Origin: Hansfordia pulvinata
Lineage: Eukaryota; Ascomycota; Sordariomycetes; Xylariales
Length of the DNA: 64,000 nucleotides
Assembly (NCBI GenBank): GCA_006538405.1
Contig: BJKQ01000041.1
Location: forward strand, 1-64,000
Reading direction: 5' to 3'
Of this stretch, positions 13,163-26,421 are shown in pieces; the first letter of the stretch is position 1, and the number at the start of each line of letters is the position of its first letter. The notes below the pieces were generated by a model. The model made no database searches. It was not told the origin of the DNA and saw nothing but the letters and a program-made list of their open reading frames with translations. Made by a program: the position numbers and the translations under genes.

Positions 13163-16049
13163 ATAATATATAAGTATTAAAAAATTAATATACGCGAATT
13201 ATAATTCAATATAAATGACTTATTCTTTTTCATTAATTATAGTATATCTTAAATGTTAAAATAAAAAAAATAGTTATATTAGCTATAATATATCTGAAGT
13301 CTTACAATATAAAAGATAATCATAAGAATTATAATAATTTATATTAAGTTTAAATTACCAATTTCAATTAAATTTATAATTATTAGCTTTAAACATCGTT
13401 AATTTGAGCTTATTATAATAAGCTTCTTTATTACACGTATAACCGTGGTTAATAAAGTGTTAAATAGAACCGCTTTTTATAAAGATATAAATCAATAAAA
13501 TTTTATTATAATCTATATTTTATTATTAATACTTTAAAGAGTTTCTATTATTTTAAAAGTGTTAAGGACGTAAGTACATTATATTAGCTTTAAAGAAGGT
13601 TAATAGTATTAATTATAAGTTATAATTCAATTTATAAGTAAATGACGTAAGTTATGATAAATTAAACTATTCACTTATACAATTCACTTTAAATTATTTA
13701 TAAGTCAACTTATTAACTTTATGATTTAAATTCAATTAATATATTGAAAACCTTAAAAGTAAAACATGTATTTAAGGGGCTTTTTTAATAGTAATCACTT
13801 TTATAAAGTATTAAATTAAAAGAAAAAATTCTAATTTGATTTAAAAGATTACCTTAAAAGTTTATATAAGATAGTAATTAAAATTATAATTTATTATATT
13901 ACTTAAAGTTATTTTATTTTATAATCAAGCTTTCAAAAACAAGATATCGTGAATTCGTGAGTTAGCTTATAAATAACTGAATATTACGTGACTTGCTTTC
14001 ATTTCTGTAATTAACGCGGGATTGTAAATTGAAACTTTTAATCTTTATTAAACATTCAGAAAATATTAAGCAAAACATAAATATTTAAAGGTATAACGAA
14101 TTTATTATAAATGCAATACACATTGAATTTAAGATATTTAAGTTACGAAAGTAATACAATATATTTTAATAAGTTTATATCGTTTAATAAGTAGCTTTTT
14201 CAATATTAATAAAGTGAAATTAATCTGAAGTTAGTTATTAAAGTGAAATAAGTAAGTGATTTAATATATATAATTTAATTAACTTAATATAACTGATTAT
14301 ATCTTTATTATATAATTGAATATAACGATGTTAATATAAGTAGGTGAATTAAGCTTTATATATTTTCATATAAGAAAAACTTAAAATCTTTTATTAAAGT
14401 TAGTAATAAAGCCTTTTCTCGCTGCTATTAAGCTTAAGACAAATACTTAAAGGCAGATTTTCATGAAATAGACATATGAAGTCCCGTGAAGCATTTAAAT
14501 ATAATAGAACTTACCTCGGGTAAGCTAGTAGCTTGGTTTAACATATGTATTTTTATTTAGATTAATTAACGTGTATTAATATAATTTAATGTTTCAGATA
14601 ACCTACTTTCGCTGCTTATAAGCTAATCTTATAATCGTACTTATAATTTTAAATCCGGTTAATATTAAGATAGCCATATTATAATAGTAGAGCTCTTGAG
14701 ATTTGAATGAGCGTATAAAGCTGATTAATTAAGTCGAAACGAGTATAACGAGTTATAATAAGTTAAAAGTTTATTTAATTTTTAAAATAGATTGAAATCA
14801 AATACAAAAAAGTACGTGGTAATAAGTAAACGAGTAAGACTAAGTTAATAGAAAAACGTTAATTAAAACAGTTAAATAATTCGATTTATATTAAATAAGC
14901 GTAATGAGAGTAAGAAGAATCAACCGAGCTATATAATATAAAGTAATAAGAAGAACCTACGAAACGAATTTAATAAAGTGGAAAATAAGTGAAATATAAT
15001 GCTTCGATTTATAAATGTTAGCCTTTACTGAAAAAAAAAACATATATCAACCTAAACTCACGTTTTTTAACCTTTAAAAGGTATGCTATTAACGTAAAAG
15101 AAGCTTTATATGCTTAAGTTTTAGTTTACATAGAATTAAACGTTAATATTATATACGTAAATAAAGTTACTTTTATAAGTTTCCGATTATGATTGAAAAT
15201 AAAATTTAAGTTTACTTAAAACTATTTTCATACTTTTATCATTATTTTAATAGCTTAATCTTCTTGCTTTAAGGTTAAATCTATAAAGTCTTTATAATAC
15301 GAAGTTAATAATAGTTTTTAAGTTTTAATATTATTTTCTTATTAGCATTAATAGTCTATTTCGCTTTTATTCGTGATAGGGGGTTTTTTATAATATTTAT
15401 TAATTAATATTTCCTTAAAACGCTTTAAAATTACGTATAATAAAAGATTTTATTTATAAGAAGTTTCTTATTATACCATAGTTTTAAATATTATAAAAAG
15501 ATATATTATAAATAAATGTAAAGATTACTTAATAATTATAACTGTAAATACTTAGATCTTATATATACAATCTTTAAAAATTATAAACTTTTCAAGTCTT
15601 ATTAAACAATTTTTTATAAAATTATGAAAAACTTGTATTATAAATCCTTGGATAATAATTTACATATCTTGAAAAGTTATTTTAATATATAATATTAACA
15701 GCAAGTTTAAATAAAATCAATTATATTACGCTGATTTAACTTTGAAAGTTCTTTTAATAAAAGTTTTTTAATTTTATAATCATTTTCTATATTAAGCTTC
15801 TTCTGCTTCACGTAAGCTAATAGCTCGTAATATTTATATATTAATTTAATTTTATGGTTTAGACTTATAATACGTACTTAAATTAGAAATATATGAATTA
15901 TATATAGAATAAAACTATTTATATCTATAAAATGTTTCTTTTTAAGTATTTTTTCATGTCTTATGTATGAACTATTAAACAGCTGTAACTATTAAGTAAT
16001 ACTTCTTTTAAAAGTGATTAAAGCTTTATAGCTTTTTTAATATGTTTAA

Positions 16050-16168
16050 CAGTAAGCTAAGTCGAGTTTATTCACGTGAGTTAAGTATAATCACTTATTT
16101 AAAATACCTCACGTGACGCACTTATAAATTAAATTGAAACCCATGTTCTACGTTCTTAACCCTGCTTA
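16050..16168. repeat. MITE arm fragment, CAGGG family
   Basis: AGTCGAGTTTATTCACGTGA and CCTCACGTGACGCACTTATA are followed by TTCTTAACCCTGC, which keeps the family terminus AACCCTG. Only about 120 bp is recognisable: a solo arm or a heavily deleted copy. Confidence 0.45.
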
Positions 16169-17058
16169 GTAATAAACGATTATTGAATTAAGTTTATTAA
16201 AGTTAATGTAAAAGCTTTAAATCCGGTGAATATTGAGTTAAACTTATAAGACATAATAAAATAATAAAATAAGAAACGTGTATAAGTTTAAAGTAATTTG
16301 AAGTTCACTTAATTCAATTTAAGAGCTTATATGGCTTTTAAATAATAATACATTCTCCGAAATATAACTCTTATTAATCTTTTAATTACGTGAAAAACGT
16401 AAAGTATAAAGTAACTAATTTATTATATCTTTTTATTAGTATATTAATATTTAAACTTATTATACTTCATTTCATTAAGAAGATAAGTAAGCATAAAATT
16501 TATAACCTTAAAAAGTAAGATTAATATAAGTTAAGCGATAAACACACAACGTATAAACGTTAAGTAAGATTATAAATTAAAGAGAACTAATATGTTTTAT
16601 TAAAGAAAACTAATATGAATAAGAGTCTAAATACTTTTTTATAAAGAAACGTGTTATGTAAAATACAGCTCTATAAGTAAAGAAAAGTATAAACTCTTAT
16701 AAAGAAAGAAGTACAGTTTTAAAACTTATTAACGCGAGGAGCTTAAAATACTGCCCTTTATATTTATAAGCTATTAAGTTTACTTTAAGAGAATGTATAC
16801 GTAATGTATAATTCGTTTTAGTTTAATATAAGTAAAACAGAAAAGTACTAAAAGTTATAACAAAGAATTAATTAAATAAAATCAGTTATCTTTAATAATG
16901 AAAAATAAGTTAAATTAAATATATTAAAGCAAACATTTTCAACCCGCCTTGTTTAAGCTTTTAAGTTAATATTCTTACCTCTTTATACGCGGTTAAAGAG
17001 CCTTTATAAGATAAACTTACTTTTTAATTATATTAAAACGTTTAAGAATACTGTATAA

Positions 17059-17079
17059 CATATATATATATATATATAT
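17059..17079. repeat. AT dinucleotide microsatellite
   Basis: About ten uninterrupted AT units in the AT-rich block. No function is suggested. Confidence 0.8.
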
Positions 17080-18004
17080 TATTATAAATAGAACTATATA
17101 TGTATTCTTATAATTATTTTATATTAAGCTCCAATTTATTAAAGTTTTTTAATTAATTATAAGTTATAATTCGTTTTATTATATGGTTTATTAATATAAT
17201 TAATAGGTTTCACTTTAATTTTATACCTTAAATAACTATTTAAGTACTTATTTTATGTTTAACTTTATATAAGATATATTACTTAAATTTTGATTTTATA
17301 TTTAACCCTTAAAAGTGGAACATCGTAATAAATAAAGCAATCTTCTATGTAAACAAAGATCAACGATTAAAGTTACGTTATTTAAACTAAAAATTTACTC
17401 GTTAAGAATAGTATCTTATATTATCGTTTTAGGAAATATTTAAAGTTAAAGCACGTATATATAATACTCTATTTAGTGTAGCATTACTTAATTTTAAGCT
17501 CTTATAGTTCTTTTTCTTTTCTTTTAACATATAAACAACGTAATTCATAATGATATATATATTTAATCTTTTTGAACCTAAGTTTTAATAGAAGTATATA
17601 CATAATTATAAAATCATATTATTTAAAGACGTTCAATATACTATATAAGTTCTTTAAGGAATCTTCCTTTTTAAAACTAAAAAACAACTATATTAATGCA
17701 ATATAAGCACGTAAAACTTATTTTAAACTACGTGGTTTTATTACTTATAATTCGAGTTTTAAATTTCCGGTCACTTATTATTTTTCGCTCGTATATAGTG
17801 GAATATTCTATTTCTCACCTTTGAAAAATATATTAATTTAATTTAATATTGATCAATTAACTTCTTATATTAAAACTTGTTTTATTTACTTTGCCTCGTT
17901 TTATATAACGTAAATTAGTCACTTTCGATCTTAATTTTACTTTAAGTATGTTTATAAAAGACATTGAAAACTTTAAAACTTATTATAATTCGGGTTTTAA
18001 ACTT

Positions 18005-18499
18005 TAAGGTTTTTATCGTGAATTATAAGTTTTAAGTTAATTTATAAGTGACTTACGTGAGTTACTTTAAATCAGGGATTTTACCAATTCACGTAAGTTA
18101 ATAACTAGAATGAATCTTAAGTTAATTTAAGTTACTTATAAGTTAACTCACACATATTTCCGATATAAAAATGTATAAAAAGTATAAAAACAGGTTTATT
18201 TTTAAGAAGTATATTATTAAAAAGTAATTAATAAATAAAATTACCTATTTAAGGAAAGGTTTTTTATATATATTAATAAATAATTTAAATATAAGTTTAA
18301 ATTGGTTTAATTAATTAATAAGAATTAAATTTAAGCCTTATATTAATTATTTTACTAATTAAAACATAATAATTTAAATCCGTGAGTTAACTTATAAGTA
18401 ACTTAGATTCACTTAAGTTGCTTTAAATCAAGAAGGGAAGTAACTCACGTGAATCCGGACTCACATGGGTCAACTCGAGTTAACTCATTACTAACCTTA
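18005..18499 (+). mobile_element. MITE, CAGGG family, decayed copy near island edge
   Basis: It begins TAAGGTTTTTATCGTGAATT and ends CATTACTAACCTTA, both RIP-like versions of the family termini. The internal order matches the copy at 8469 closely: GTGACTTACGTGAGTTAC, AGGGATTTTACCAATTCACG, CTCACACA, then CCGTGAGTTAACTT and TCGAGTTAACTC. Flanks TTAAACTT and TAAACTTC are close to a duplication but offset by one base. 495 bp, non-coding. Confidence 0.65.
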
Positions 18500-19195
18500 T
18501 AAACTTCTTATAGCATATGTGTTATATATTTTCAACTTCAACATTTTATTATATTTTCTTATTAATATATTATTGCTTTAACCCAATGTGTAAGTGAAGA
18601 ATAAAATGTGAAATATAACATATTAATATTAAAGTTTAAAAGTAAGTGAAACATTTAATTAAAGTATTAAACTTTTATCTTTAAGTTTATAATTAATTTC
18701 TTAATACTTAGCTCTTTTAATTCAAAGGTGATGCTTATATATGTCAGAATAATACTTATACTTTATCGTAGTTTTACCTTTACCTTATAAAAGCATGCAG
18801 TTCTTTTTAAAATAATAATATTGAAAAATAAATATTATTAATATTTAATAATAATCTTTATATTTTATTCGCTTCGGTGATATAATTAACTATATTGTTA
18901 AAAAAAAAGCTTTCGTTATTATTTAACGTACTTTTCAAGTTCTTAAAACAGCTTAAGTTAATATAGATAAAGAATATATAAATTAACCAATTCATAAATT
19001 TATAATTAATATCTTATTCTTATTATTATAAGTGAAACAGGCATTAAAATAATGATTTATAATTACTATCTTATTCTTATTCTAGTACGTTAAACCGGCA
19101 TTAAAATAATGGTCGATATATATTATATTTGCGATAAACTTAAAGCTAGATGAGTTCTATTAAAGCTCGAATAAGAACTTATTTATAAAGATACA

Positions 19196-22100
19196 TAGTG
19201 CCGCTCGGTCGGCTATATTAAGGGAAGCCCCCGCTCGTACGTCAGCCACCGCGGGGCTCTTGCAATCGTGGCCTGAGATATGCGGTTCGTAAGGTTAGCG
19301 AGTCAAGGCGCGTCGCGGGCATTCACAAGACCGTTGTCCTCCATAACGTCCTGTGAGAGCTGAACGCAAGCCCGGCGGCGGACTAGAAGTCAATTCAAGG
19401 AGTGGCTTCTCAACGCCGGCATTCTGCTTCCTCTGCTTCGGCATCTTGCGTTCACACCAGTCAGCAATGGCCATTTAAGGGTCGGTACCAATCACCAACA
19501 CTCGCGCAGGACGGCCCGGCACCTACTATGGTTTGCACACAAACCCACCAGAACCACATCTCCTTCTCCGGGCCGACGCCGAGGCACACGATCTTGAATC
19601 GGCCTCGCTGTTGCGCTTGAAGATTCCTAGGTTGTAGATGACACCGTCCCTCTTGCCGCTTAAGCAGAAGAGCGTAAGGGAAAAGTCGCCGCTTAGGCAA
19701 TAAGGCCTGGGCCCGCCTTTGCGAGCTCCCAGGCACACGCCTGCTTATTAGCGATTGAATGCCGCCGATAGGTCCGTTGTCACGGCCTTTCGCCACGCTG
19801 ATGCCTGCCTTAGGCCTCAAAGTGGGGACTATCTGCTTATTATTAGGACGGGCCAGTCTCTCCAGCGGCGGGAAGAGATTCTCTTTCTCGAGATGTTAAA
19901 GTTATTATACACGGGCACTTTCGCTTACCGCTCAATTCATTAAAGATGGAACTGGCGGATTAAAAACCCCCGGGTCTACTTACACGGGCGCGCTATCCTA
20001 GTAAAAGGTGAAAAGAACAGGAATTAACCGAAAAGAGGCCACGAGCTGCGCTCGTTAATACTTCGCCACTGCCAGCTTAAACCGCCGGTTCCTTGTTGCC
20101 GGTAGCTTAATGAGCGGCGGCACGCCGTTAGGCTCTCGGCAAGGCTCGTGGTAGCCGAGCGGGGTGTGGGCGTCGCCATCTTAACATTCGACACGGTCAC
20201 TAAGCTGCTGCCGTCGACCTGGACTTCGTTCCCGTCGCTCGTCGGCTCGGTCGGTATGACTGGCAGCAAGCAGTGAGAAAGGACCTCGAATCTTACCTTG
20301 CCTTATCTTAAAACCTAGCCTCGCTCGCGACTTTTTTCACGCTGTATGCTTAGTGACAGATATAAACGGGATCGCGTAGCTTTAAGCTTTACGGTCTTTA
20401 AAGTCGATTTCAGAGCCCGTCTCTTACTTTGTGCACCTTTCATTATCGGTAAACATGCCTTATTTAAGATCAAAATAAGATTACCCGTCCCAAAAATGCG
20501 AGTGTACGGTGGGAACTTTTAGAACTGACTTATTAATACCTGATTGCCCCTTTAAGGTTTGTGCAGGCTTTTTATTCCTACTTCGATACCTACGCGCCGC
20601 CACTAGTGGCGAAGATGGCAAAAGAAAGGACTTCGAATTTTGCGATATACATGTTAAAGGAGGTAATCTTCACAGGCCGTAAACACCCGAGTCTTTTTTT
20701 TCAGGTTCTAGGCCTGTCCTTCAATATCAATCAACGACCAAATATAACTGAGGCTACGTTCAGGAATTTTTTATCAGCTGCTCGTTTACCGCTCGTGTCT
20801 GGAGCTGCTGCACGCGCGTGAACAACGCCTCCGTTACTAATAGCGGGGTTCGATAAACGCTAACTCCAGTCCCCTTATGCGCAGCATGGTCTCCACTTGT
20901 CTTTAGCTTGTTTATCCCAGACAGGAGGACCCGGTGCGGCCTTATAAGGTCGTGATAGGCCCATCTTGCCAAGACCTCAAGCTTGGCTTCTAAGGCCTCT
21001 AGGCGGGCCGGCGGTGAAGTAGTTGTAATGGTCGAGAGTCGCAGCGCTACCTCAGGGTTCAAGAGCACGACGCTGACGCGACCAGGTTCTAGACTTCTGA
21101 TCATGCTCCTTATATGATTCGATCTCCCGAGCCAAGGACTGTCCGACTGTGACGGTCTAAGGCTCGAGTAACGGATCCAGGGCCAGACCTGTAACCATGA
21201 AGGCCTCCTTAAAATAGTTACCATCACACCTCCATTCCTGAAAGTTTAATCCTTACACAGTTTGAACGGATATATATATCGTAGCGTGGCGGAGCTCTTC
21301 ATGAGCTGAAACGGCAGGGCAATGCTATTATCATTTAACCGCATGTAGTTGCACTGCCTGCTTCGTATGAAATATACCTTGCTTCTTTAAGGCTAGCCTT
21401 TCGCCTCGCATAAATGGAGCTAATATCCGAGTGATAAGCCCTTCTTCTTCTTCTTTCCTTTTACAACGGGGCTTGCCGACGTTATATTTAGGGCGGTTAT
21501 AGATAGCGTATGGATATGATCATATCATGGCGTTTAAACGGTTTGTGCCTTGTGGCTGGGCCAGACCCGTGCCGGGGGCTCGGTAAAAGACGAAGGAAAG
21601 GGAATAGCCATTGCCTTTCGGGTAAAACTTTTTCACATGATGCTATCTTGCCACTTTCTATCTGCCTATTTATTATCATGGGCGATGCGGCCTTTAATTG
21701 TCATATCAACGATTCTATGATTTTAGAACATATCAGCTTCTAGTGTTGAATCTCGTTTGATATGCTGAGACGTATCCTTCTTATCATTTTTTCTATAAGA
21801 AGAAACCCTTTTTATTTCACTACCAGATAACGGGGTTGCGGTGCCGCTCAGATACAGATTCATCATTAACTTAACCCACTTATCTCTCATCGAGACAAAC
21901 AAGCACTGAATCATTGTTTACCCTAACATTTATCAGCCCTCTTCGTTATGCAACCTATCAATCTCGCCTGGGTTTGGCTGACATCTGGCCTTTTAGCCAG
22001 TGTGGTTACTTCATTGAGCCTACGAGCATCCTCTTTGTCAGTATTCTTTTGCTTTGATCTTAAAAGGTCAGCTGCTAATAGACCCAGGGGTTCCGGGCTT

Positions 22101-22384
22101 GAACCAACCAAGCCGCTTCTCGAAAGCCTCACTGTGCGGCATGTTGCTTTATCGGAACGGTCTAAGAAATGTCATAAAGCCTACAAAAATGCGATTGTGC
22201 GCCGTAACGTTGACGTTGATATTGAAATGAGCCAAGCCGATGGTGCAGGGAGAGAGCAGAGCATTGGTACTGATTGTGAGTCGATACTTTCCGTTGGCTT
22301 ACGCCGTGGCACATCCCAATCTTAATCCAGGCCACTTCATATCGAGGCTTCGATCAATCTTAAGCTGACCACTAAGTAGCACTC
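19196..22384. other. Degraded island of normal base composition
   Basis: Composition changes sharply from AT-rich to about 50% GC at the left edge. Reading frames are short and often open on both strands at once, and none shows a domain I recognise. It probably holds pieces of decayed genes or transposons. Apart from the low-confidence frame at 20561-20821 I cannot support a gene here. No tRNA cloverleaf or rRNA segment was seen by eye. Confidence 0.5.
20561..20821 (+). CDS. Possible exon of unknown protein (fragment)
   Basis: An 86-codon frame has protein-like composition (aromatic-rich start, then LGLSFNINQRPN). It opens without an ATG, directly after TTTGTGCAG, which would serve as a splice acceptor, so it may be an internal or last exon of a decayed gene. 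I do not recognise a family. A longer frame on the minus strand (20760-21227) overlaps its end and cannot be excluded as the real one. Low confidence. Confidence 0.2.
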   Translation: MQAFYSYFDTYAPPLVAKMAKERTSNFAIYMLKEVIFTGRKHPSLFFQVLGLSFNINQRPNITEATFRNFLSAARLPLVSGAAARA

Positions 22385-22956
22385 GTGACGTGCATTGGGA
22401 TTGCAGTTATAGGCACCCAGACAAACAAAGACAAGAAGATGTTCAATAAGTTCGTGGCTCACATAGGTTCAGACGACGATTGGAAGGAAATGTCCGCGGA
22501 ATTGGACGAGCTCATTAGAATCATGACGGAAGATACAGAATTCGGATCTGATACCTTTACCGCCACGAAAGCTGTTGTGTCGGTGCTGGACATCAGAAAC
22601 CTCGACGCCTCTTACAGCCCAGAAACGAAAAAGTCTGTCCTGAACGACGAGTGGAGGATATTTGGCAGAGTCGCGCGGGAAATTACAAGCCAGACCTTTT
22701 TAGTGCTGCATAAGGAAGATTCAACCCTTAAGGTATTTTTGTTTTCTCTTTATTTTCTTTCTCTCTCTCCATGGTCCCTCCGTTAAAATCTCGGGCTTAT
22801 CTGACATGCATCACGCAGATCGATAAGAATAGTTTGATCACTAGCAACGGCAACGACTGGCGGCATTCGGCAGTCCCCGACCCGGTGAACCGGTACTTCA
22901 GGCCGATGGCGCAACTCATACAGGCGGAGATTACAGCTTCTAAATCAACTCGTTGA
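22385..22956 (+). CDS. Unknown protein, C-terminal two-exon fragment
   Basis: Exon 22385-22732 (116 codons) ends at AAG/GTATTT. A putative 86-bp intron (22733-22818) contains a branch site CTGAC and ends CACGCAG. The second exon, 22819-22956, stays in phase and adds 45 residues before TGA. The product of about 161 residues is acidic then mixed, with segments such as DDWKEMSAELDELIRIM and NDEWRIFGRVAREI; it has no signal peptide or membrane span. The first codon of the open frame is GTG, so the true start is missing or lies in an undetected upstream exon. I do not recognise the family. The well-formed intron makes a genuine gene or gene relic likely. Confidence 0.45.
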
Positions 22957-25049
22957 GAGAGAAAACCTGATGTTTTAAGGGCTGTGTCCTAGGGGGAAGT
23001 TTCAATCGGGGCCTCGTCTGATTAGCTACGACCGCCGCAGTAGCCCTGTATGCTACCTCCCGACGCGCGACCGGACCCGGTCGAGGAACTTGTTGTGGCT
23101 CGTGTCGCGGGGTCTCCGGATACTGGAACTTAAGTACCGGGCCTCGCAGGTGATGCGCAGCAGCGGGGCGCCGCCATCGTCGACGCAACGGGCACGATCT
23201 TTGCGGGCCGGCCCCTTTAATAATCCATCAAGAGAAGTGGTTACGGATCAATTATAGGCAGGACACCGGGAGGAGCCCTCCCTTTAAGGCCTAAAGACAA
23301 CGAAAGAGCGCCGTCACCAGGGTGCGGAGATGATGTTCAGAGAGTGGGGGATGCTGCAGGGCGAAAGTAAGAGACTCCGGATAACCCTTTCAACAGGCAT
23401 AAAGGGGTAGCCGGAGGGAAAAGCTATACCTTTTATTACAAACGTCCCATCCGCCGCGCTGAAAACAACAGGTCCTTTGAAAATTATTTATCGTGAAATG
23501 AAGTGATATGAAACGAAGATTATATACATGGCAACGACACCGGCTGTACGAAAACAAAGGAACACCCGCGTGAGTATACGAATATCGAAGCCAACAACAT
23601 AGTAAAAGATGCATCAGCATCACACGATTTAATATCTGATCACCTTACCTTTACATCTTAAGCTCCGATATTCACAAGTACTTATCCCTTTAGCTCGAAG
23701 CTAAGCGATCGTATTAGCGTAAACGTTATAATAATTATTACAGCATATATCGGCGACCGTGAATATTCGATAACGACATCGACTCTGAAAGCATACCGGC
23801 CTTTTATTACGGTCGTAGTCGTCCGTTTCTGACATGTCACAGTAAATGTTAACGCTGCCTAAGTCCGTTCTGGTGCGGATGTAGCCGACACTACTGCTAG
23901 GGCCGCAGTTGATCCTACAAAAGCCATCGGCGCCGCCAATCACGAGGAAGCCTTCGCCGAAACCGAGCCCTTATTCCTACCCTTTAATGATGCAGATGAT
24001 CCTGCCGAGGCAGATGCAGTTGAGACATCTGCCATACTTTCGGCTGCTCCCAGCCCTGCTCCGAGTCAGCCTCGCAGCCTCACTATCGCCTAGCAGGCTG
24101 AAGCCACGACCCTTCGAGACTGGTGGTGTCCCGACAGAACAGTATCTTAAGCTCTCCTCTCAGCTAGCCAAAGCTCTCGCAATATTCGCTGATCTTATTG
24201 GCATGAGTTGCTAGGGCTACGTTTTCTTGCTTGAAATGCTTCGCCTTTTCACGGATCCAAAGACTGGCAAGCCACTCCCGGCCGTCACACAGCTTCTCAA
24301 ACAGCTATCGATACTGGAGGACCGAATGAAAAGGAGTTGAACACTGATGGATATAAGAGAGGCAGACATACCGCACAACATCTAGAAGGTCCCCACTCTT
24401 TACGAAAAGGTTAAGCTCGAAGTAATAAAGACCAAAGTACTGGAGGGTAGTCGAAGAGCAAAGACAAAGTTAAGGCCTTGGCTGGCCAAGAAAACATTCG
24501 GATGCCAACGATGAAGCCACTCTTCTTCGACCCAGCCTCGGTTTTCAGGAACGCTCGTTGCCTCTGATATTTACCGTACTGCTCACCGAGAACCAGGCTT
24601 TTTGTGGACTTACCGATTGAGCTATGGCAATTGCACGCATAGAGTTCTTCTATTCGAACTACAAACGGAACATACGCTTATGTATCCTTGTCTGATTGCA
24701 AAGGGCCCGTCATCTTCTTAACTGACTTTGTTTATTCCCAATGTGGAGGAGACTCTAGCTTTTACAGCTCCAATTAAAGGAGGCCGTCGATCTTCATATA
24801 GGCCGCGTCTATGGCGTCGGCTGGAACCCTTGTCAAGACATTCGCACGCCTCTTATGAACGAGCTCGCGCTACAGATACAGAGTGTACAGGTCCCGAGAC
24901 CCCTTATACTATGAACAACTAGACGGTTTTCGATCCTGAAGTTGTTACAGACGAGTTGATCATCTTGTGCTCGATTACGTACACTCTGTAATTCAGTGCT
25001 TATGCCTAAGCCTAGTTGTTTGACAATGCCTTCTTCAGTGAAGACCATG
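22957..25049. other. Decayed coding-like region
   Basis: Several plus-strand stretches look protein-like but are cut by stops and frame changes. One is an acidic, alanine-rich piece around 23880-24090 (segments such as FLPFNDADDPAEADAVE), and others lie around 24130-24330. They may be the N-terminal part of the transposase relic that follows at 25050, or a separate dead gene. I could not assemble them into one model. No RNA gene or repeat was recognised. Confidence 0.35.
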
Positions 25050-25970
25050 AGAACCTGTCTTAGCAGCCACCCCGCCTAAGACCAGGTACGAAGGGTAAGG
25101 CCACCCTCAAGCAGACATACTTAGGATGTTTCCCCCCGCAGGTTACGTTTGCAGTCGAGGGGCTGGAGAATCCTGGAGATCACCACATACGCATACATTG
25201 TGCCAGAGCTATTCCGCTTTGCCACACGCAATCAACCTGCGCTGAGCCAGAGCTGAACGTGTACTGTCGCGAGGTATTTGAGACCAAATGGGACAGTGTC
25301 CGCGATAATCACTTAGTTAAGTCTTTCCTATTCCTGTATTTCATTAACGGCTTTAGCGCTTTCGGTAACTCATATCGCACTTCTACTTCACTCCTTATGC
25401 TGCTTCAATTACCAATGACCGAGCCCTTTCCCTTTATTCTTAAACCACATGTATCGGACTTTATTAACGTTATTAATGTGAATTAAAGCATGGTGTCTCT
25501 CGATTATAGCGCCCTTAACGAAATAAATAAAGAGACTGTTCGCTTATGTGCGTTCGCTATAAGTTATATTGAAGACATGCCCCAAGTATTGAAAGATCCA
25601 GGGTTTAAAGGCCTGCGTGCCTACAAATTCTGCCGCTTTTGCTATATCCAGTCTGGGTAATAAGGTGGAGATCCAGAAGTTCTACTCCGGTCGAGCGCAT
25701 CCGAGAATCGCTTCCATGTCCAGTCTAAGGAGGCGTAAGGGCCATGGCTGACCTATCAGCCTTACCAAAGGCCCAGTATAGTGGGTATATGGCCGGCTCG
25801 GAACCACCCCGTAAGACCATTTCCTTAGCCCTGGATTTAGTATTGACCAGACTCTTTAACGCGGCACATTTAAGTATAATGGCATCTCTGATTCAATATA
25901 TTGGTTTCTCCATTATGGGATACTATAAACCCAGCCCGGTTAGAGCACACGTGGAGCTAAGAGCTTAGCC

Positions 25971-26421
25971 TAGGGTTTTAAATTTCTACCCATTACCTAT
26001 TACCTAGTGGACCTATTTAAACCTAAGGTATAAAGTACTTAAAATTATTAACCGTAAAGACCTAGTGTTAAGAAAAACTACTTATATAAAACCAGTCATT
26101 AAAATATGTACCTATTATTACTTAAATTACTTAAAACTTTACCCAGTATGACTTTAATATAATACATGAAATTTTTAAAACATTAAAAAGTATATTATTA
26201 TAATCCTTAAAAGAAGCTATATTTAATAATACTTAATTTATAATTTTTCTAAATTAAAAAAAATTAAGTCTTATAAAAATATTTCTTATCAGGACCTAGA
26301 AGGACCTAGGGCTTATCTTTTTAACCCAGGGGGACCTATTGCTTAAAACGGGTACCCATAGGTACCCAGGATTTTGGCTAGGTCCTGCTGGGTACCCGTG
26401 GGTACCCTATTCGAAACCCTA
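25971..26421 (-). mobile_element. 451-bp internally deleted member of the TAGGGTTT family
   Basis: It begins TAGGGTTTTAAATTTCTACC and ends TTCGAAACCCTA, flanked by the perfect 8-bp duplication GCTTAGCC (25963-25970 and 26422-26429). Its reverse complement matches both ends of the big elements at 27094 and 52953. One end carries paired GGGTACCC palindromes and the AAGCAATAGGTCC block; the other carries GGTCTTTACGGTTAA and TACTTTATACCTTAGG followed by GGGTAGAAATTT. It therefore arose by internal deletion of about 9 kb and is inverted relative to the other two copies. It is less RIP-mutated than they are, as expected for such a short repeat. It sits inside the KDZ-like transposase relic and has no gene. 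Confidence 0.88.

Larger units (their letters stand above)
1..19195. other. AT-rich RIP-like block, no genes seen
   Basis: This is about 19 kb of very AT-rich DNA with stop codons in all frames and no open frame worth reporting. CpA and TpG are scarce compared with the islands but not absent, so the mutation looks less saturated here than in the large transposons at 27-35 kb and 54-62 kb. The only structure I can resolve is a dispersed MITE family, given as separate entries, plus small simple repeats. The switch to normal composition near 19195 is abrupt, as is typical of AT-rich isochores in RIP-active ascomycetes. The original content was probably old transposons, which is an inference from composition. 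Confidence 0.8.

Noticed and set aside
1..19195. Centromere or subtelomere
   Set aside because: AT-richness alone is not evidence: no telomere repeat arrays were seen, and similar AT-rich blocks occur between genes along the whole window.
19196..22384. tRNA or rRNA genes in the first island
   Set aside because: No cloverleaf with a GGTTCRA-type arm in proper spacing and no rRNA core motif was found by eye.
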